A DNA stretch of 64,000 nucleotides from Primula veris. Its lineage: Eukaryota; Streptophyta; Magnoliopsida; Ericales; Primulaceae. A program made the translations under genes and the position numbers. Positions 1-12,300 of the stretch are shown here, piece after piece. The stretch's first letter is position 1, and each line of letters begins with the position of its first letter. Location of the stretch: the NCBI GenBank assembly GCA_963682055.1, contig OY821747.1, positions 12,016,258 through 12,080,257 of the forward strand, given 5' to 3'. A model generated the notes under the pieces. It saw only the letters and a program-made list of their open reading frames with translations, was not told the origin of the DNA and did not search any database.

Positions 1-1425
1 TCTACCTAATAATATGCATCACTATTTTGGTGCAAAGAGAATTTTTTTGTCAAAACAGCTTGGAATCTGATGAGAAATAAAAGTAGTATTAGATGGGTTC
101 ATTCTCTCATTTGGGATAAAATTTTGCCTTCTAGAGCATCTTGTTTCATGTGGAGAATTTTATTAAATATAGTGCATATTGATAAAAAAAAGTTCAGGGT
201 AAATGTATTGAGCTTGTTTCTAAATGTGAATGTTGCAATCAAAGTGAAAAAGAGCTAGAGCATCTGTTTGGGCATGATCTAATTGCTCAGTCAATTTGGA
301 CATATTTTGGCAATAAATTTGGTATTATCTATAGCAATTTTTCTATTAAAGGACGATGTGTGAGCTGATGGTTGCAGTCAAATTCTTCTCTACAAGGTAA
401 ATGCATTAAAGTAATACATATTGTTATTATTTGGGGTATTTGAAAAGCCAGATGCTCAAGCAGATTTGAAGGTGTTACAATGGTAAAAGAGAGAATTATT
501 CAAAATATTATTAATCAGCTGTATCAGTTCATTCAAAGAGATAAATCATATGTTAATTATGATATTTTTTCTGGCACTAATACGGTTATTAATCATGTTG
601 TGAAGAAAAAGGTTAATTGAGTTTCGTGATCAAAGCCACATGGATGCAAAATTAAAATAAATGTTGCTAATTTTAAAAAAGAACCACATTTTTCAGCTAT
701 AGGAGGTGTGGTGAGAGACCACAGAGATAATTTTTTAAAATGTTTCTCTCTTATGGTTCATGCGAATCTATTTTGGAAGCTAAGACCCTTGCTATCTTAC
801 GAGAAGTGTTGATTATAGAGGAAGATGATTTTCTTATCGAAAGTGACTCTAAAAAATTGGTTAATATTATAACCAATAAAGAAAGATGTCACTGGGCTAT
901 TTATTCACTAATACGGCGAATTAAAGATGTCATTCTTAGAAAAAGCATAGATATTTATCATACCTTTAGGGAGGGGAATGGCGCTGCAGATTTCTTGGCA
1001 AAAAGTGGGTTAAATTTGATCTCTGAGAATGCGGATGACTTTTCGAAGGGATTAACAAGTATAATGAGGATGGATCGCGATGATATACCAAATTTAAGAT
1101 GATTTTGGCCGTAATCGCCATTGAAGGAAGGTTTGGAGGAGAGAGAGAGGTTTATCGATCTTCTATCTGAAATGAGATGGGGGATGGGGGACGCGTGGAT
1201 ATGATGAAGACAGATTAGGCTAATTACGTTACAAGTCCCTCAAGTTTCAAGTTTTTATTATTTGACACGAAAGTTTTTCAATAATGTAATTTTGATGTTT
1301 GTTTTTGATGGATTGGAGCACTTTTGGCCCAATCCATTTGTGGGGTTTTTCATCCACATTCTTTGCTTACGCTATGAATAAAATAAAAAATATGGGTTTT
1401 TCCCACCATTAAATTAAAAAAAAAA
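1..1425 (+). mobile_element. LINE (non-LTR retrotransposon) 3' end, decayed
   Basis: Degenerate end of a plant L1-type element, cut by the window edge. Positions 70-360 encode a zf-RVT-like segment (IWDKILPSRASCFMW, then after a frame change CCNQSEKELEHLFGH). Positions about 640-1102 encode a type RVT_3 RNase H: GGVVRDHRDNF, LEAKTLAILREV, ESDSKKLV and the final GNGAADFLAKSG. Three acidic RNase H residues are visible, but the first catalytic Asp appears replaced (INVANFKK). TGA codons interrupt the start of the domain. The element ends near an A-rich tract at about 1413-1425. No target duplication can be assigned because the 5' end is outside. It is dead: frameshifts, stops and a lost active-site residue. 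Confidence 0.8.
740..1102 (+). pseudogene. RNase H domain of the LINE relic
   Basis: A 120-residue open stretch matching the RNase H domain that ends plant LINE ORF2 proteins (RVT_3 type). The recognisable parts are the E of LEAKTLAIL, the D of ESDSKKLV and the D of GAADFLAKSG. The ATG is an internal Met; the domain starts about 30 codons upstream behind stop codons. In the family this domain degrades the RNA of RNA:DNA hybrids during target-primed reverse transcription. Here it is a fossil. Confidence 0.75.
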
Positions 1426-2793
1426 ACGATGGTGTAGTTACAAATATGAGAACAAGTTTTAAAAATAAATAATGTTATAATAAGTTTGTGTAGTTAATTG
1501 ATACTATTCGAAATGAATTACTCCTACTATCTTTATTTTCCAACATCCGCTATTATAACAAAGATATTTCAAGAGTTTTCCAATAAATGTATTTTTAATG
1601 TGAGGGTGAGTTCCCTGGTAACTATGTGTAAACTTGACATTAAATTTCCTTTAATACTCTATGCGCAACATAATAATCGAGAGAATTATAAATACTTAGA
1701 ACCATCTAAATTGTGGTTGTTAGTCGTCGCACTTAAATCTTCATAATGAAATTCGATGGAGAAAAAAAAGAGGTCAAGCACGGCATGTAGACATCAATCC
1801 ATGCTCTTCAAAACAATATTTTTAAAAGAAGTACGTGAAGCTTACATCTTTTCTGTACAAATCATAGAAATGTAAAAAACGCAATAAAAAGCATGTGTAT
1901 GTTAAAAATATACTCTGTAGTCTACGAATGCACTGCCGATAAAGAGCCGTCGCGCTTGCCATTTTTGGACCAATTTCACTGATTAATAGTGCAGTGTGTA
2001 ACCTATTATTCCTTGCTTCATGGAGAAGAAGCTGAACCGGCTCCAACTCTTGAAAGGGCCCTATTTTTTTATTTGTTAAATTAAATGTATACACTTAATA
2101 TTTTTAAGGTAAACATTAAATATTATAGTGTGGTATAGCTCTATCAATTTCAACTCCATTTTTTTTTCCCTTCATTCACCTTCAGGTATCCTTAATAAGT
2201 AAATTGGTTGTATCAAGTTTCTAATCTAAATCAAAACATTTGCTTCAGTTTTAATGACTTATCAATATTGCACATAACAAAAAATTTACAAGATACAAAT
2301 TATTTATTACTATTTTATGGTGAGGAGGCTTTTTATATGTCAATCGGTTTTCATATATATATTCATGTTAAGAAAAGTCCACCGATTTTTTTTCAATTTG
2401 GGCCCCACAAATTCATGTGACAGAAGCATACTTGTTTCTTTGTGTTTTATTAGCCCCTTAATTCCTTGTAGTTTATACTGCTTCATATGTTGATCCAAGA
2501 TTAGACATGATTTTGTATTTCTTCTTACTATACCATACCACTTGTTTTCATCTACCCCTTTTGTTTCCCTTAATGAGAATTGAGTTTCCTTGTAGGGTTC
2601 TATCCATAGATTTTTTACGTGGTTTAGATTTTTGTGTACATGTTTATCTGTATCTCTCTTGGAAACACCAAATCAGTCCTGATATGTTCTTGTGTTCACC
2701 TATTTGCCTTTTTATCCTTCTTTAGGAGCACGGTTCAGTATTGAAGCTTCAATTTTTGAAAATTCATTTTTCTCTTGGCATCAATAAACAAGT
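1426..2793. other. AT-rich intergenic DNA, no gene recognised
   Basis: No conserved coding signal recognised. A 90-codon minus-strand open stretch at 1822-2094 has protein-like composition (FQELEPVQLLLHEARNNRL) and a plausible acceptor in front of it, but I could not assign it to a family. Confidence 0.5.
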
Positions 2794-2979
2794 TTGGGCA
2801 GCTCCCAGAGCCGTTCTGATACAATGAGGGTAAATCCATACAACAACGTTGTCGCTCTAGGCCATTCCAACGGTATATCAGCATGTGGATCCCTACAAGT
2901 AGAGCTCCCTAGTCAAGATGTCGACAATAATGGTCATCTCATGGCTACGGCTGGTAATAGAAATTATCAAGCTTCTTAG
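2794..2979 (+). pseudogene. UTP7/WDR46 (BING4)-like WD-repeat fragment
   Basis: This short stretch reads RSDTMRVNPYNNVVALGHS and, about 30 codons on, NGHLMATAG. These are the conserved signatures of the U3 snoRNP-associated WD protein UTP7/WDR46, which acts in 18S rRNA processing in the nucleolus. In the family the two motifs are separated by a longer, conserved segment. Here the segment between them is short and unrelated, and the frame stops right after the second motif. No flanking exons or splice sites of the gene are seen. It is therefore a partial, decayed copy, perhaps a captured exon or a retrocopy scrap. Confidence 0.65.
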
Positions 2980-3774
2980 TAGAGCTCCCTGATTTTTCTT
3001 GAACAAATGGCATTTCTATTACAAGAAAAATGACTATATAATTTAATTCTCATCTGTCCAAGCTTCTTAGTAAAACGAAGACGGAACCCTGATTTTCATG
3101 AGTTTATGGGACTTCTCAAATACAAGTTATCATTAGGAGTTTTTGAGACGAAGATGAAACCGTTTGTTTCTAAAATGGTGGTATCTTCAATCAATAAGAA
3201 AAAAATCTGCAACATAAAACAAAAAGGTCAAATTTAATTCTAGAAAGATGTAATCACAAAACAAAACGACTTCCAGTTGACCGACTGACGCTGAGCAACG
3301 ATTTGATTTTTAAAGAGGAGGTGCTGAATTTCATTTCATACCCTTTTTCTTCCGTTTCAATTCGCACAGCAGATGAGAACAGCTACAAAAATTGCTGCTC
3401 AAATTTGAGAAACGATGGTTTCCTAGTTTTTATATTGACCAACAAATTTTAGATAAACATATGAGAAACGATAGTTTGACCACAAAGGTAGCCTCGTTAA
3501 AAACGTAAGAGAGAAACATTAATCTTATAGTATTAAATAAAATCCTCAACTCTCAAATTATTTGTTTCTTCCCATAATATAAATAAAAAATACAATTCAA
3601 CATTGACTCTAGTGCAAAACCCGCAGGACAATTTAGATATGGTTATTTATTTATCTCCTGCAAGATAAAGGAAGAATCCTGTAACATAACCGTGCACAAC
3701 AGAGAGTTGGTCGTCAAATTCAAGAAGTGATACATCACAAAGATTAGAAATGATATAAAATAAAAATAAAAGAC
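2980..3774. other. AT-rich intergenic DNA, no gene recognised
   Basis: Nothing recognisable apart from poly(A)-rich stretches. It leads into a run of G (3775-3785) at the edge of the GT microsatellite. Confidence 0.5.
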
Positions 3775-3782
3775 GGGGGGGG

Positions 3783-3900
<118 letters not shown>

Positions 3901-4495
3901 AAACTACAGAAGGCACATATATACGTGCTTGTTTAATTGCTTAATTTTGAAAGATCCCTCCTACATTTCCAAGTGCATTAGATAAAAGCACCATAACAAT
4001 GAGCAATATGCAATATATTGGTACAGATTGAAGACTTCAGTCATCCAATTAATTTACTCAGAACGAAAGACTAATGAACAGGAAAGAAGGACACAAAACT
4101 AAAAAAGAATCTTGAGAATCTAAAAGACTAATCAAAGAAAAACATCATTTTTGTACACAAACCTATAATCTTTTAACATTTTTGTACACGATACTTAAAG
4201 TTCACAAATAAGTTAGCAATCAACAAATATCAAACAATTAGTAGACAAAACGTATCCAAAATTACGGATAAATAAATTTAAATCTTATTTTCCATAATTT
4301 CCATTCAACTAATAATTAGTTGGGTAAAATCTAGCTTTTAAGTAGACTTTTGAGCATTGGTGACCTAATTGTTGGATTCGGCATATATATGTGTCTAAAT
4401 GGTGAACAGTATAATAGCTTGGTGTAACTAATTATTAAAGTTTGGTGTACAGTAATGAGATTTCCCCTACTTAAATAGAGACATCGGAAACTTAC

Positions 4496-7400
4496 TCTGG
4501 TAACCCACAGGCAATAATTTAGATGTGAACAAACACAACTCCGTTTCACAGATATCACACCTCATTACGAAGTCCTGGTCCTCGGTGAACTTCATGAGGA
4601 AGTCACAGTCAGAAGCCCTGATATTAAAAATTAAGTGATAATTTCAGTACACAGGTAGAGGTTACATAAATCAACTATAAGCGCATTTATAATAAAGACG
4701 AACCTCTTGTTTTGACCAAAGTGAAAATAGAGACCAATATCACCTTCACCAGGGCAATCATCTGGGGAAAAAACCCTCCAAATATCTTTCCTAGGTATTA
4801 GTTTAAACTGGAGAATAGCTGGCATTCTTTGAGAGAACTCAAATACACACCGAAATGACCTAGCACGAGGAAATGCCAAATACCCAGAGCTATTGTAGTG
4901 GAAATTCTCACTTTGGATTTCAAATCGTCCCCTAAAATAAAACAAAGCATTATTAGCCAACCAATGCTTCCAGCATTTCAGCCTTTCAGTTCCCAAAATA
5001 TGCTCTGGGAAACTAAAACCAAAAACAATTTTCTAAGATATGATAAACTCTTCCTCCATAAGCTATAAACATAAAGGCTTGAACTAATTTATGCAAAGAA
5101 AACTCTCTGAATGATCCCAAACAAATATTATCAGATATATGAAATGCTGTAAACCGCACAGAGTGCTTGATTAAGAATATTTACTAATTTAGGACTCCAA
5201 TCTAATTTCACTTCCTTTTCTATTTTTTTCTAGGAAACTAACGTTTTAAACATTATGTTGGTGGTGAACAGAACTGGGAAGTTTGACACTTCTGTAACTT
5301 GAAGCTTCACGCTAAGACTAAATATATCTACACATCTATATGTGTGCGTGTATCATTGATATACACCAAATAAGAACTCGGTATTTAGCCCATTGCTCCT
5401 GTTTAAGCCTATCCAAGCTCTAAGAACATACAAAATTATCAAATGAAATTATATGAATAATCCACTGTGATGTTGATATGTTTATCTGTCCATAAAATTG
5501 CTTGGGAACCCCCTCAATGTCATAACAATCACTGGGATAACCAAAATTGAAAACATAAAGCAAACCTAATAAAAATATAATCCTAAAAAAGAAGATTAGA
5601 GCTAGCAAAATCTAAATGAAAGCTAAGAACACCTTGTAAAGGTAGGTCAGACACCAGCTTACTGATACGAATACATGTATGTTCTATATAGGCGCAATTG
5701 GGTGCGGGTGCATATGCCCACTGGCTTGGAAGTTTTTCCTTTTATTTTCCCTTTATTATCAGTTCACCACTATGTATTTTTTTGGGAAAATATCATTATT
5801 GAACACGTACATATCATCTTTTAAACATTAGGGCTACACTATATTATTAATGTTCACAAAAAACCATCTTTTATTTTAAAATGTAAGTTGAAAAAAAAAT
5901 TGATCCATAAAGTTGAAATTTTAAGACAGGTATACCATTTCATTCTTGTTCATGAACAGATCATCTTGATAAGATTAGTACATAGTATGGGTTTTAATTT
6001 TTTAAATTTTTTTGCAATATCTGCCTCTAGATTGTAAAATTTAATAGATGGGTATACCTGCTGTTACATATTGCCAGTTGGGAGTACAAAAAGTGACAAC
6101 TGACCATAATTCTTTTGAAAACAAGTAGATGAAAGAATAGGAACTCACTTCCAAGATGAGACACGTACAGGAGCATGAGAATATCTTTCATCTCTTAGTT
6201 CAGCATCGATGGGCTTACATATCTTAATACTCGTATTATTAATCAAGGGAATTCGATCGCCATTAACTTGATGACCTGAAAAAGCAAAAGTTTACCATTG
6301 TTAGGGCCTTCTTATCACTTTTCCTAAGAGTTTCATTTGGCATTGTCACTTTAATTCGTGAGTTGCTATATCTGGTTGGTACAGCAAGTTTTATGTGCAA
6401 CATAAAAAAAAATAGAACTTTTGAAATTTTTTTGTTTATACTTCTATGAAATACTAAATTTGATTAAACCAAGATTTTCACTAGCAAAAACAACTAATTG
6501 CACTTTTCCGATGATAATATACTAAAAAAATATTTTCTGAAATAAGCTGTTGCAGCTTATCTAGTTATACTTCAGATTAATTCCAAAATGTCAACCTTTT
6601 AAGCACTTAAATAATTCCACTTAAATTACAACAACAACAACAACAAAAACTTAAGTTTTTTTATGGAAAAAAGATGATCTTATATATCAATTGTATTTTA
6701 CCTTTTGATACTTAAATTACTTAAAACGAAGGTCTAAGACGTAACTTTGTTCTGTTTTACATAGGAGAGTTTTGCACAGAAGCTTTTTGTTTTCTGCTCA
6801 TTTCCTGATGGTTGGCCATACGAAAAAAAATTGATGTAATTTTTTGTTCAAATTCTAATTTGTGCCAATTTTTTAAACTTAAATCATATATAATAAATTA
6901 AACATATCAAGTTCTGTGGTCTTGGTTGGTGTAAATAAATTAAATATAATAACACATATTCAAACTAAAACATCAAAAACAGAAGACACATTTAAAATAA
7001 TAAGAAAAAAGTAAGCTTTAGAGTTCTTGATGGTGTAATTAACTAAGATGTCGTCCCTGTTTCGGCAATGAGCAAGGCAGTAAAGTTGTTAAAGTTTGAA
7101 AGTCAAATTTAAAAAATCGATGATACACATGGAGTAATAACTGTCGAAACATAAAATGTTGATTACAAAAAGTAATCTACAACAAAAAGATTGTGCCTAT
7201 TTCGTCTGGGTTTCTAAACTCCAGCTTCCCGTAAAGTGTTTCTGTCTTTTTCTCGGGGTATTTGATATACCCTGTTTTCCTTGATATTCGGGAAATATCT
7301 GCCTACAAAGTAAGTTCTCCTTCAAACCAAACATCAGGAAATTTTATTTTATCCGTAAATATTTTACTTCCCTCATTTTACACCAAAACAAACAGAGCCT

Positions 7401-8037
7401 AACTTGAATCCGAATCTTTTTGTTTATCTGATTGGGAATAGAAACGAGATGGATCTACAACAGAGAACAGTCCTCCAAGTCTATATCGGCTTTCCTTATC
7501 CCATAAACATCAAGTACTTAAAAAACAACTCCGTATACAATAAAGTATAAACCAGAGATTAGAGGCATACATAAAAATTAACAAACACAAAGAGATCACC
7601 TTTAGGAACATGTAATATATGGCTGCCTCGTCGTGGAACATTGAGTCTCTTTCCTGAACTTGAAGCTAATTTAGTATGTACATCTTTGCCCAAATTCTTG
7701 GATGAACATGTCTTTTTCCCATCACATTCATCACATGACCAATCATCAGTACGATGATTGGTGTAGAATTTTCTGCAATAACTGGTAAAATAGACACCAT
7801 AACAACTCTACAAATTTAATATGGCCGCACATACAAACATGAAGGGAAAGAGAGAGAGAGGGGGGGGAGATCATCTCTTACCGATGCTCACGACTGGTTT
7901 CAATTGGGGCAAATCAATATGTCATCTGCTCAACCAACGACCCCGCATATATCACAAACTGACTGTGAAGTTGACAGCTTCTGCGAATGTTTCTCCATCC
8001 TCTTTGGCATAGCAACAAGATATAAAGGGAAAAGATC
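4496..8037 (-). pseudogene. AIPP2-like PHD-finger protein, multi-exon, broken
   Basis: Five minus-strand exons can be joined with canonical GT-AG sites: 7882-8037, 7600-7781, 6149-6275, 4704-4931 and 4496-4617. Together they give a C4HC3 PHD finger (SVCDICG, DDILIC, EHRYC across the first intron, DDWSCDEC). A linker follows (VPRRGSHILHVPKG), then the AIPP2/PAIPP2-type domain (VSSWKGRFEIQ, FKLIPRKDIWRVF, GDIGLYFHFG, ELCLFTSKLLPVGYQ). Family members read histone tails in complexes that control transcription and polyadenylation. The PHD exon has TGA codons at 7930-7932 and 7900-7902, the second in place of a zinc-binding Cys, and needs a frame change before EHRYC. Exons 2-5 stay open and in phase. 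The first exons and the last exon (expected just after 4496) were not found. Confidence 0.75.
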
Positions 8038-9798
8038 CTACGTTTGACATGGGTAATGCCTGAATATGTTGTCTGCTGGGTAAACCTGAAATGATATTGT
8101 TCTCAATGTGGGGACATGATAGAAAAAAGGCTTGATTTTGAGGATATTAAAAGGGGTAAGAAAGAGTTTTAGGACCGCATTCAAATTGGATTAATCCCCC
8201 CTACAGTTTCTAGCAAAAAAGTAAAGTATAGCGCGTAAAAAGTTACATCTGTAAATGCATGCCCAAAGTATCAAGTTTATTGGAAGAAACTACTGAATGA
8301 ATATTTAATCTATTGATTTCTTCGGTGTCGCCTTAGTTTCAGTTTTATTCCCCATTTATAATTGTACCAAAACTGTCATTAGGCATAAAGAACTTTACAA
8401 AACTAGTCGAATTCATATGGCCAAAAGGATTTTAGGCAAAATTAAGTCTCATCTTTTCAGTTTACACATTCCAGAAATCTTCATGTCATCGCTTAGTCAA
8501 TTGTGTATCTCAGAGTCGGTATATATTTACTTACCAATAACTTCTGATATCCTAGTCAATAATGCACTTTGATGCTTTGGCAAGTTTCACCTGTGCGTAA
8601 AAAATATGCTAAGATTTTAAAATTGACAAAGCCAAATAACTCATTAACAAGTAATATCTATTGCAAGGAGATACAGAACTTCAAAAGCAAGTACTTGTCA
8701 TTTAAAAAGTTAACAAATTGTAAGTCTCTCTAAAAAGGGTGATGCTAGGAAGTGAATAATCCAGAACACTTCAGTTGGTGGAACTGTCATAGTAATATTA
8801 GACTTTATAAAAGCGGCGTTTTACTTGATTAAAATGTGAACTTCAACACAAGGGGACAGATAAAGGACTGTTTGGCTGCAGATTATAATCCATAAAGCTG
8901 AACTATATGAGGATGAAAAAGGCTATGTCTGATCAACTCAACACACCTCGTTTTCTTTAGAAATAAAGTCATAAAATATCCACTCAAAAGAAAAAATTCA
9001 GTATTTTCAAGGAGTAGCTACATTATATTTTTTGGTCGAAATAGGCTGGTCTTTTTCTGGCAACCAGCGGTGGAGTCAGCATTTATAAATAAGGGTCTGG
9101 AAAAACCAAAACAGAATACTCAACTACAATTCTAGATAAAAAAATAAACTGAAAGGTAAGGCATTGTATCCATGTAACTGCTATCAGAGGCGTCCTATAA
9201 TCACCATGATGAGGTTAGTCCCTCTTTTATTTCTCGGTAGACTCGGCTACCTATGTAAAATAAATAAAAATGAAAATTTGGTAAATTGTGGGAATGCGAC
9301 TGCACATAGCTCTGCCTCTATTGGCAACAAAGTAAATCTAATTTTTTTAAGTTTAACGTAAACTACAAAACATACGTGCACAGCTATGATAAAGTTGTCA
9401 TTTTGTCATGATACCAATTAAGTTGGTAAGCAGAACAACGGCAAAGTGAAATTTTCACAGGATTGGATTGCTTTCCCGATAAATAAAAACAGATATATCA
9501 CTGGTAGTAGTTGAACTCTTACATTCCTTTTATTATCAATAGCTAACTAGCTTTAAATAGTCAAAAGATTCTTATTTTGGCCGGTCAGGAAATTAGGATT
9601 TGCTATAAATTGGTTGAAGGACGACTCTTTAGTTTTTCTTTCCAATGAGAAAGTAGCTTCTATATTTTAGACTCTAAAAATTGCACGTAGCTCCTTAGAT
9701 TCCTATTAAATTGGGACGAAAAGAATATACTCACACTTTGTTAATTCAAGAATTAACGAAGTGTGACTACAAAACCTTGTTCAGAAGTTTTGTTATAT
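8038..9798. other. Upstream flank of the PHD pseudogene, no clear exon
   Basis: AT-rich. One minus-strand segment near 8524-8580 is bounded by AG and a GTAAGT donor but contains stops in all frames, so at most it is an untranslated exon. No other gene signal seen. Confidence 0.4.
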
Positions 9799-10176
9799 GA
9801 TAAGTTATTCGGTTTTTATGATTTTGTATCCTGAATTGTTGTAGTTTTCTCGATTAGTACTCTGAATTCTTATTTTTCTTATTTAATACTCGGCCTGAAT
9901 TCAATTTTTTTTTTCATTTTGAACTTTTTCGTTCATTTCGATACCCTGAATTCTGATATAATTCTTATAGTACCATAAATTCTCGATTACTTTCTTGTTT
10001 AGTACCCTCAATTCAATTATTTCGGTGCCACGTATCACGTAATTGGACAAAATAGTTCAGAATGAGAAAAATACTTGACTTCATGGTACTAAACAAGAAA
10101 ATTAAGAATTCAGGATACTAATCAAGAAATCAGCAACAATTCAGGGTAAAAAATGCTAAAAACCCTAAATTATCTG
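9799..10176. mobile_element. Foldback / Mutator-like MITE
   Basis: About 80 bp at the left end (from 9799) reappear inverted at the right end (to about 10176). Both arms contain ATCCTGAATTGTTG or ACCCTGAATTGTTG, a TTAGTA(C/T) motif and CTGAATTCTTA. The middle is made of shorter direct and inverted versions of a motif like GTACCCTGAATTC. No coding capacity. Long imperfect inverted arms suggest a non-autonomous Mutator-like or foldback element. The exact ends and target duplication are not certain. Confidence 0.6.
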
Positions 10177-10298
10177 CCTTAAATTATTCTACTCTCAATT
10201 ACCATCTATAAAATAATCTTATATAACCCACAAATAATCATAATGTTTCTTCATCAGTTTATTTGCGTAATCTATAACCATCATTCTACCTTATTAGT

Positions 10299-11920
10299 TG
10301 TCACGCCCCAAAATCCGTAAAACGAATATCGAGGCATGACCTTTTTAAAACAAAAGAAAATAGAACCTGTTGGTACGAAATTTGAATTTTTTTAAAAGAA
10401 ATAAATTACGAGCTAAAGGAACAATTGACAATTAAATAAAAATGTTGCCAAACACGGCTACATGGCAAGTTTTATAAAACTAAGAAAATAACAAATGAAA
10501 GAATTTGCCCGTAGGCTACAACCTCAAAATATAATAAAAATGAAAAGTAAGCGGAAGCCCCAAACCCATGATGTTGCAATGCAACAGCTCTTATCCAAAC
10601 ATGCCAACCTAATTGGTACCTGAAATACAAAATTGTAACGGTGAGTCCCACGCACATAACTAGACGGGACGGCACCACAAATACCGTCACTCCATCCCAT
10701 AAATGCAAGAGCTCACAAATTCTACAGCTACGATAATCGACATATAAAAAGAAATATAATGACATTCTACAACTACGATAAATTAAATAAATTAAATATA
10801 CATCAACAGCATACATGGACCTCTCACGCCACCTACCCCAGTCCGTAAGACGAGTCATTCATACTAACCCCTCGGCCGTCTTCTGTCCCCGGAATTAGGA
10901 AGAGACAGAGACCATTGCCACTACAGCTAAATCACAAGGCCTCGGCCAATAATATAAAATCATTCAAATAACACCATCTCATACGTATAAATATTAAGGC
11001 CTCGGCCAATAATATTATACTATTCAACTAACATAACTCATACGTCACTTAACGTAATACAACATAAACCATAATCATAGATGCTAGATTCACAACTAGC
11101 CAATCACTTCAACAACATAAAAACCCATTCAGGCATTTTAACAAACACCTTGTATGCATAAACTACAATCCATCTATATTCAACAATAATTTACCCAATT
11201 CTATCAAAAACCATAATAACTCATAATCAACGCTTAAAACATGCAAACCCATCCATAATCTCATTAATTCGAAATTAATTAGTCTCAAGTCTCAAATTCT
11301 ACAATTCAATTAATGGAATTAAAAATACAACAACTAAACCCCAATTATCAATTTAAGAACATAAATAATATAAAAGGCAAAAACCCCCAATTTATAATGA
11401 ACGTAAAACCTAATCCTAACATACACCCTCGTCTAGTCGCTATGGATAACCCCCGTTACCTTAGAGCGTAGTGGAGATGCTTCCGGTATGAACCCGCTAA
11501 TGGTGGCTTCCTCTTCTTCTTCTTCTTCTCTTTTCTCTCTTTTTCTCTCTTTTTCTCTCTTGGCTGATTTTTAGGTTTTAAAGCATTGAAAAGTGGGCTG
11601 ATTTTAGGTTTAGAAAAAAAAAACTGTTTTTACAAAGTTTGTGGAAGCGAACTATTTGGTCCCCAAAGTTCTAAAAGCTAACTTTTAATCAAAATTATTG
11701 TTTTATTACTCAAAAATAACAAATCTTTAGAAACAAATCTATTAGGTCCTTTTTATTAGTAAAATTAGTAACAGGTTTTTAAAATAAAGCTTTTTGGAAG
11801 AGTTTCGGTTTTTGGCTAAAAATTAGTCGAGTGACCGGTTTTTGGTAAAATTTGAATAAAACATTTTTGGATAAATTAATTCATAATTAAAAACACTTAT
11901 AAAAATACGGGATGTTACAA
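10299..11920 (-). mobile_element. Ty3/gypsy-type LTR, isolated copy
   Basis: Read on the minus strand this 1622-bp segment begins TGTAACATCCCG and ends GGGGCGTGACA, as an LTR should. Immediately upstream on that strand (plus 11921-11960) lies a polypurine-type tract, TTTTAAGGAGGGTTAG, next to TTTCGGGACGAAATTC. That is the usual arrangement before the 3' LTR of chromovirus-like Ty3 elements. No second LTR and no coding domains are found nearby. It is either a 3' LTR whose body was lost or a non-autonomous element's end. The five bases on either side (ttagt and actaa) are inverted, not direct, copies, so no target duplication supports a solo LTR. Confidence 0.65.
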
Positions 11921-12300
11921 CTAACCCTCCTTAAAAGAATTTCGTCCCGAAATTTCCTCTCTAAACAACTATACCCAGAAATGATAAACTTATATAAACA
12001 AGGCCATAAAAATTTTAAACGTACAATTCGTGACATAATTTAAGAAATAAAATACGCAGGGTTCACAACCCATAACAACTCCACAATCCATAACTCCAGA
12101 AAATGACCAACATGTAAGAACATCAAATCAAGTAACCGTCTGTATACAATATCTAATTGAATACAAGACAATAAAGTAAGCAAAGATGACATGTTTCTAC
12201 CTCAACAACTCCACAACGTCTACAACACTCAAAATACGGTCTTTCTAGTAAACTAAACTCAATTAAAATAAACTCTCAACCCAGACCCGGGGGTGTCACA
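11921..12300 (-). mobile_element. Internal remnant upstream of the isolated LTR
   Basis: Contains the polypurine tract and about 340 bp of non-coding DNA. At 12300 the minus strand reads TGTGACACCCCCGGGTCTGG, which looks like the start of another LTR, so this stretch may itself be a fragment of a second element. No partner for that boundary was found. Confidence 0.35.

Noticed and set aside
1822..2094. Minus-strand 90-codon frame with protein-like character
   Set aside because: Could not be tied to a family, and neighbouring exons are not seen. Left as unassigned.
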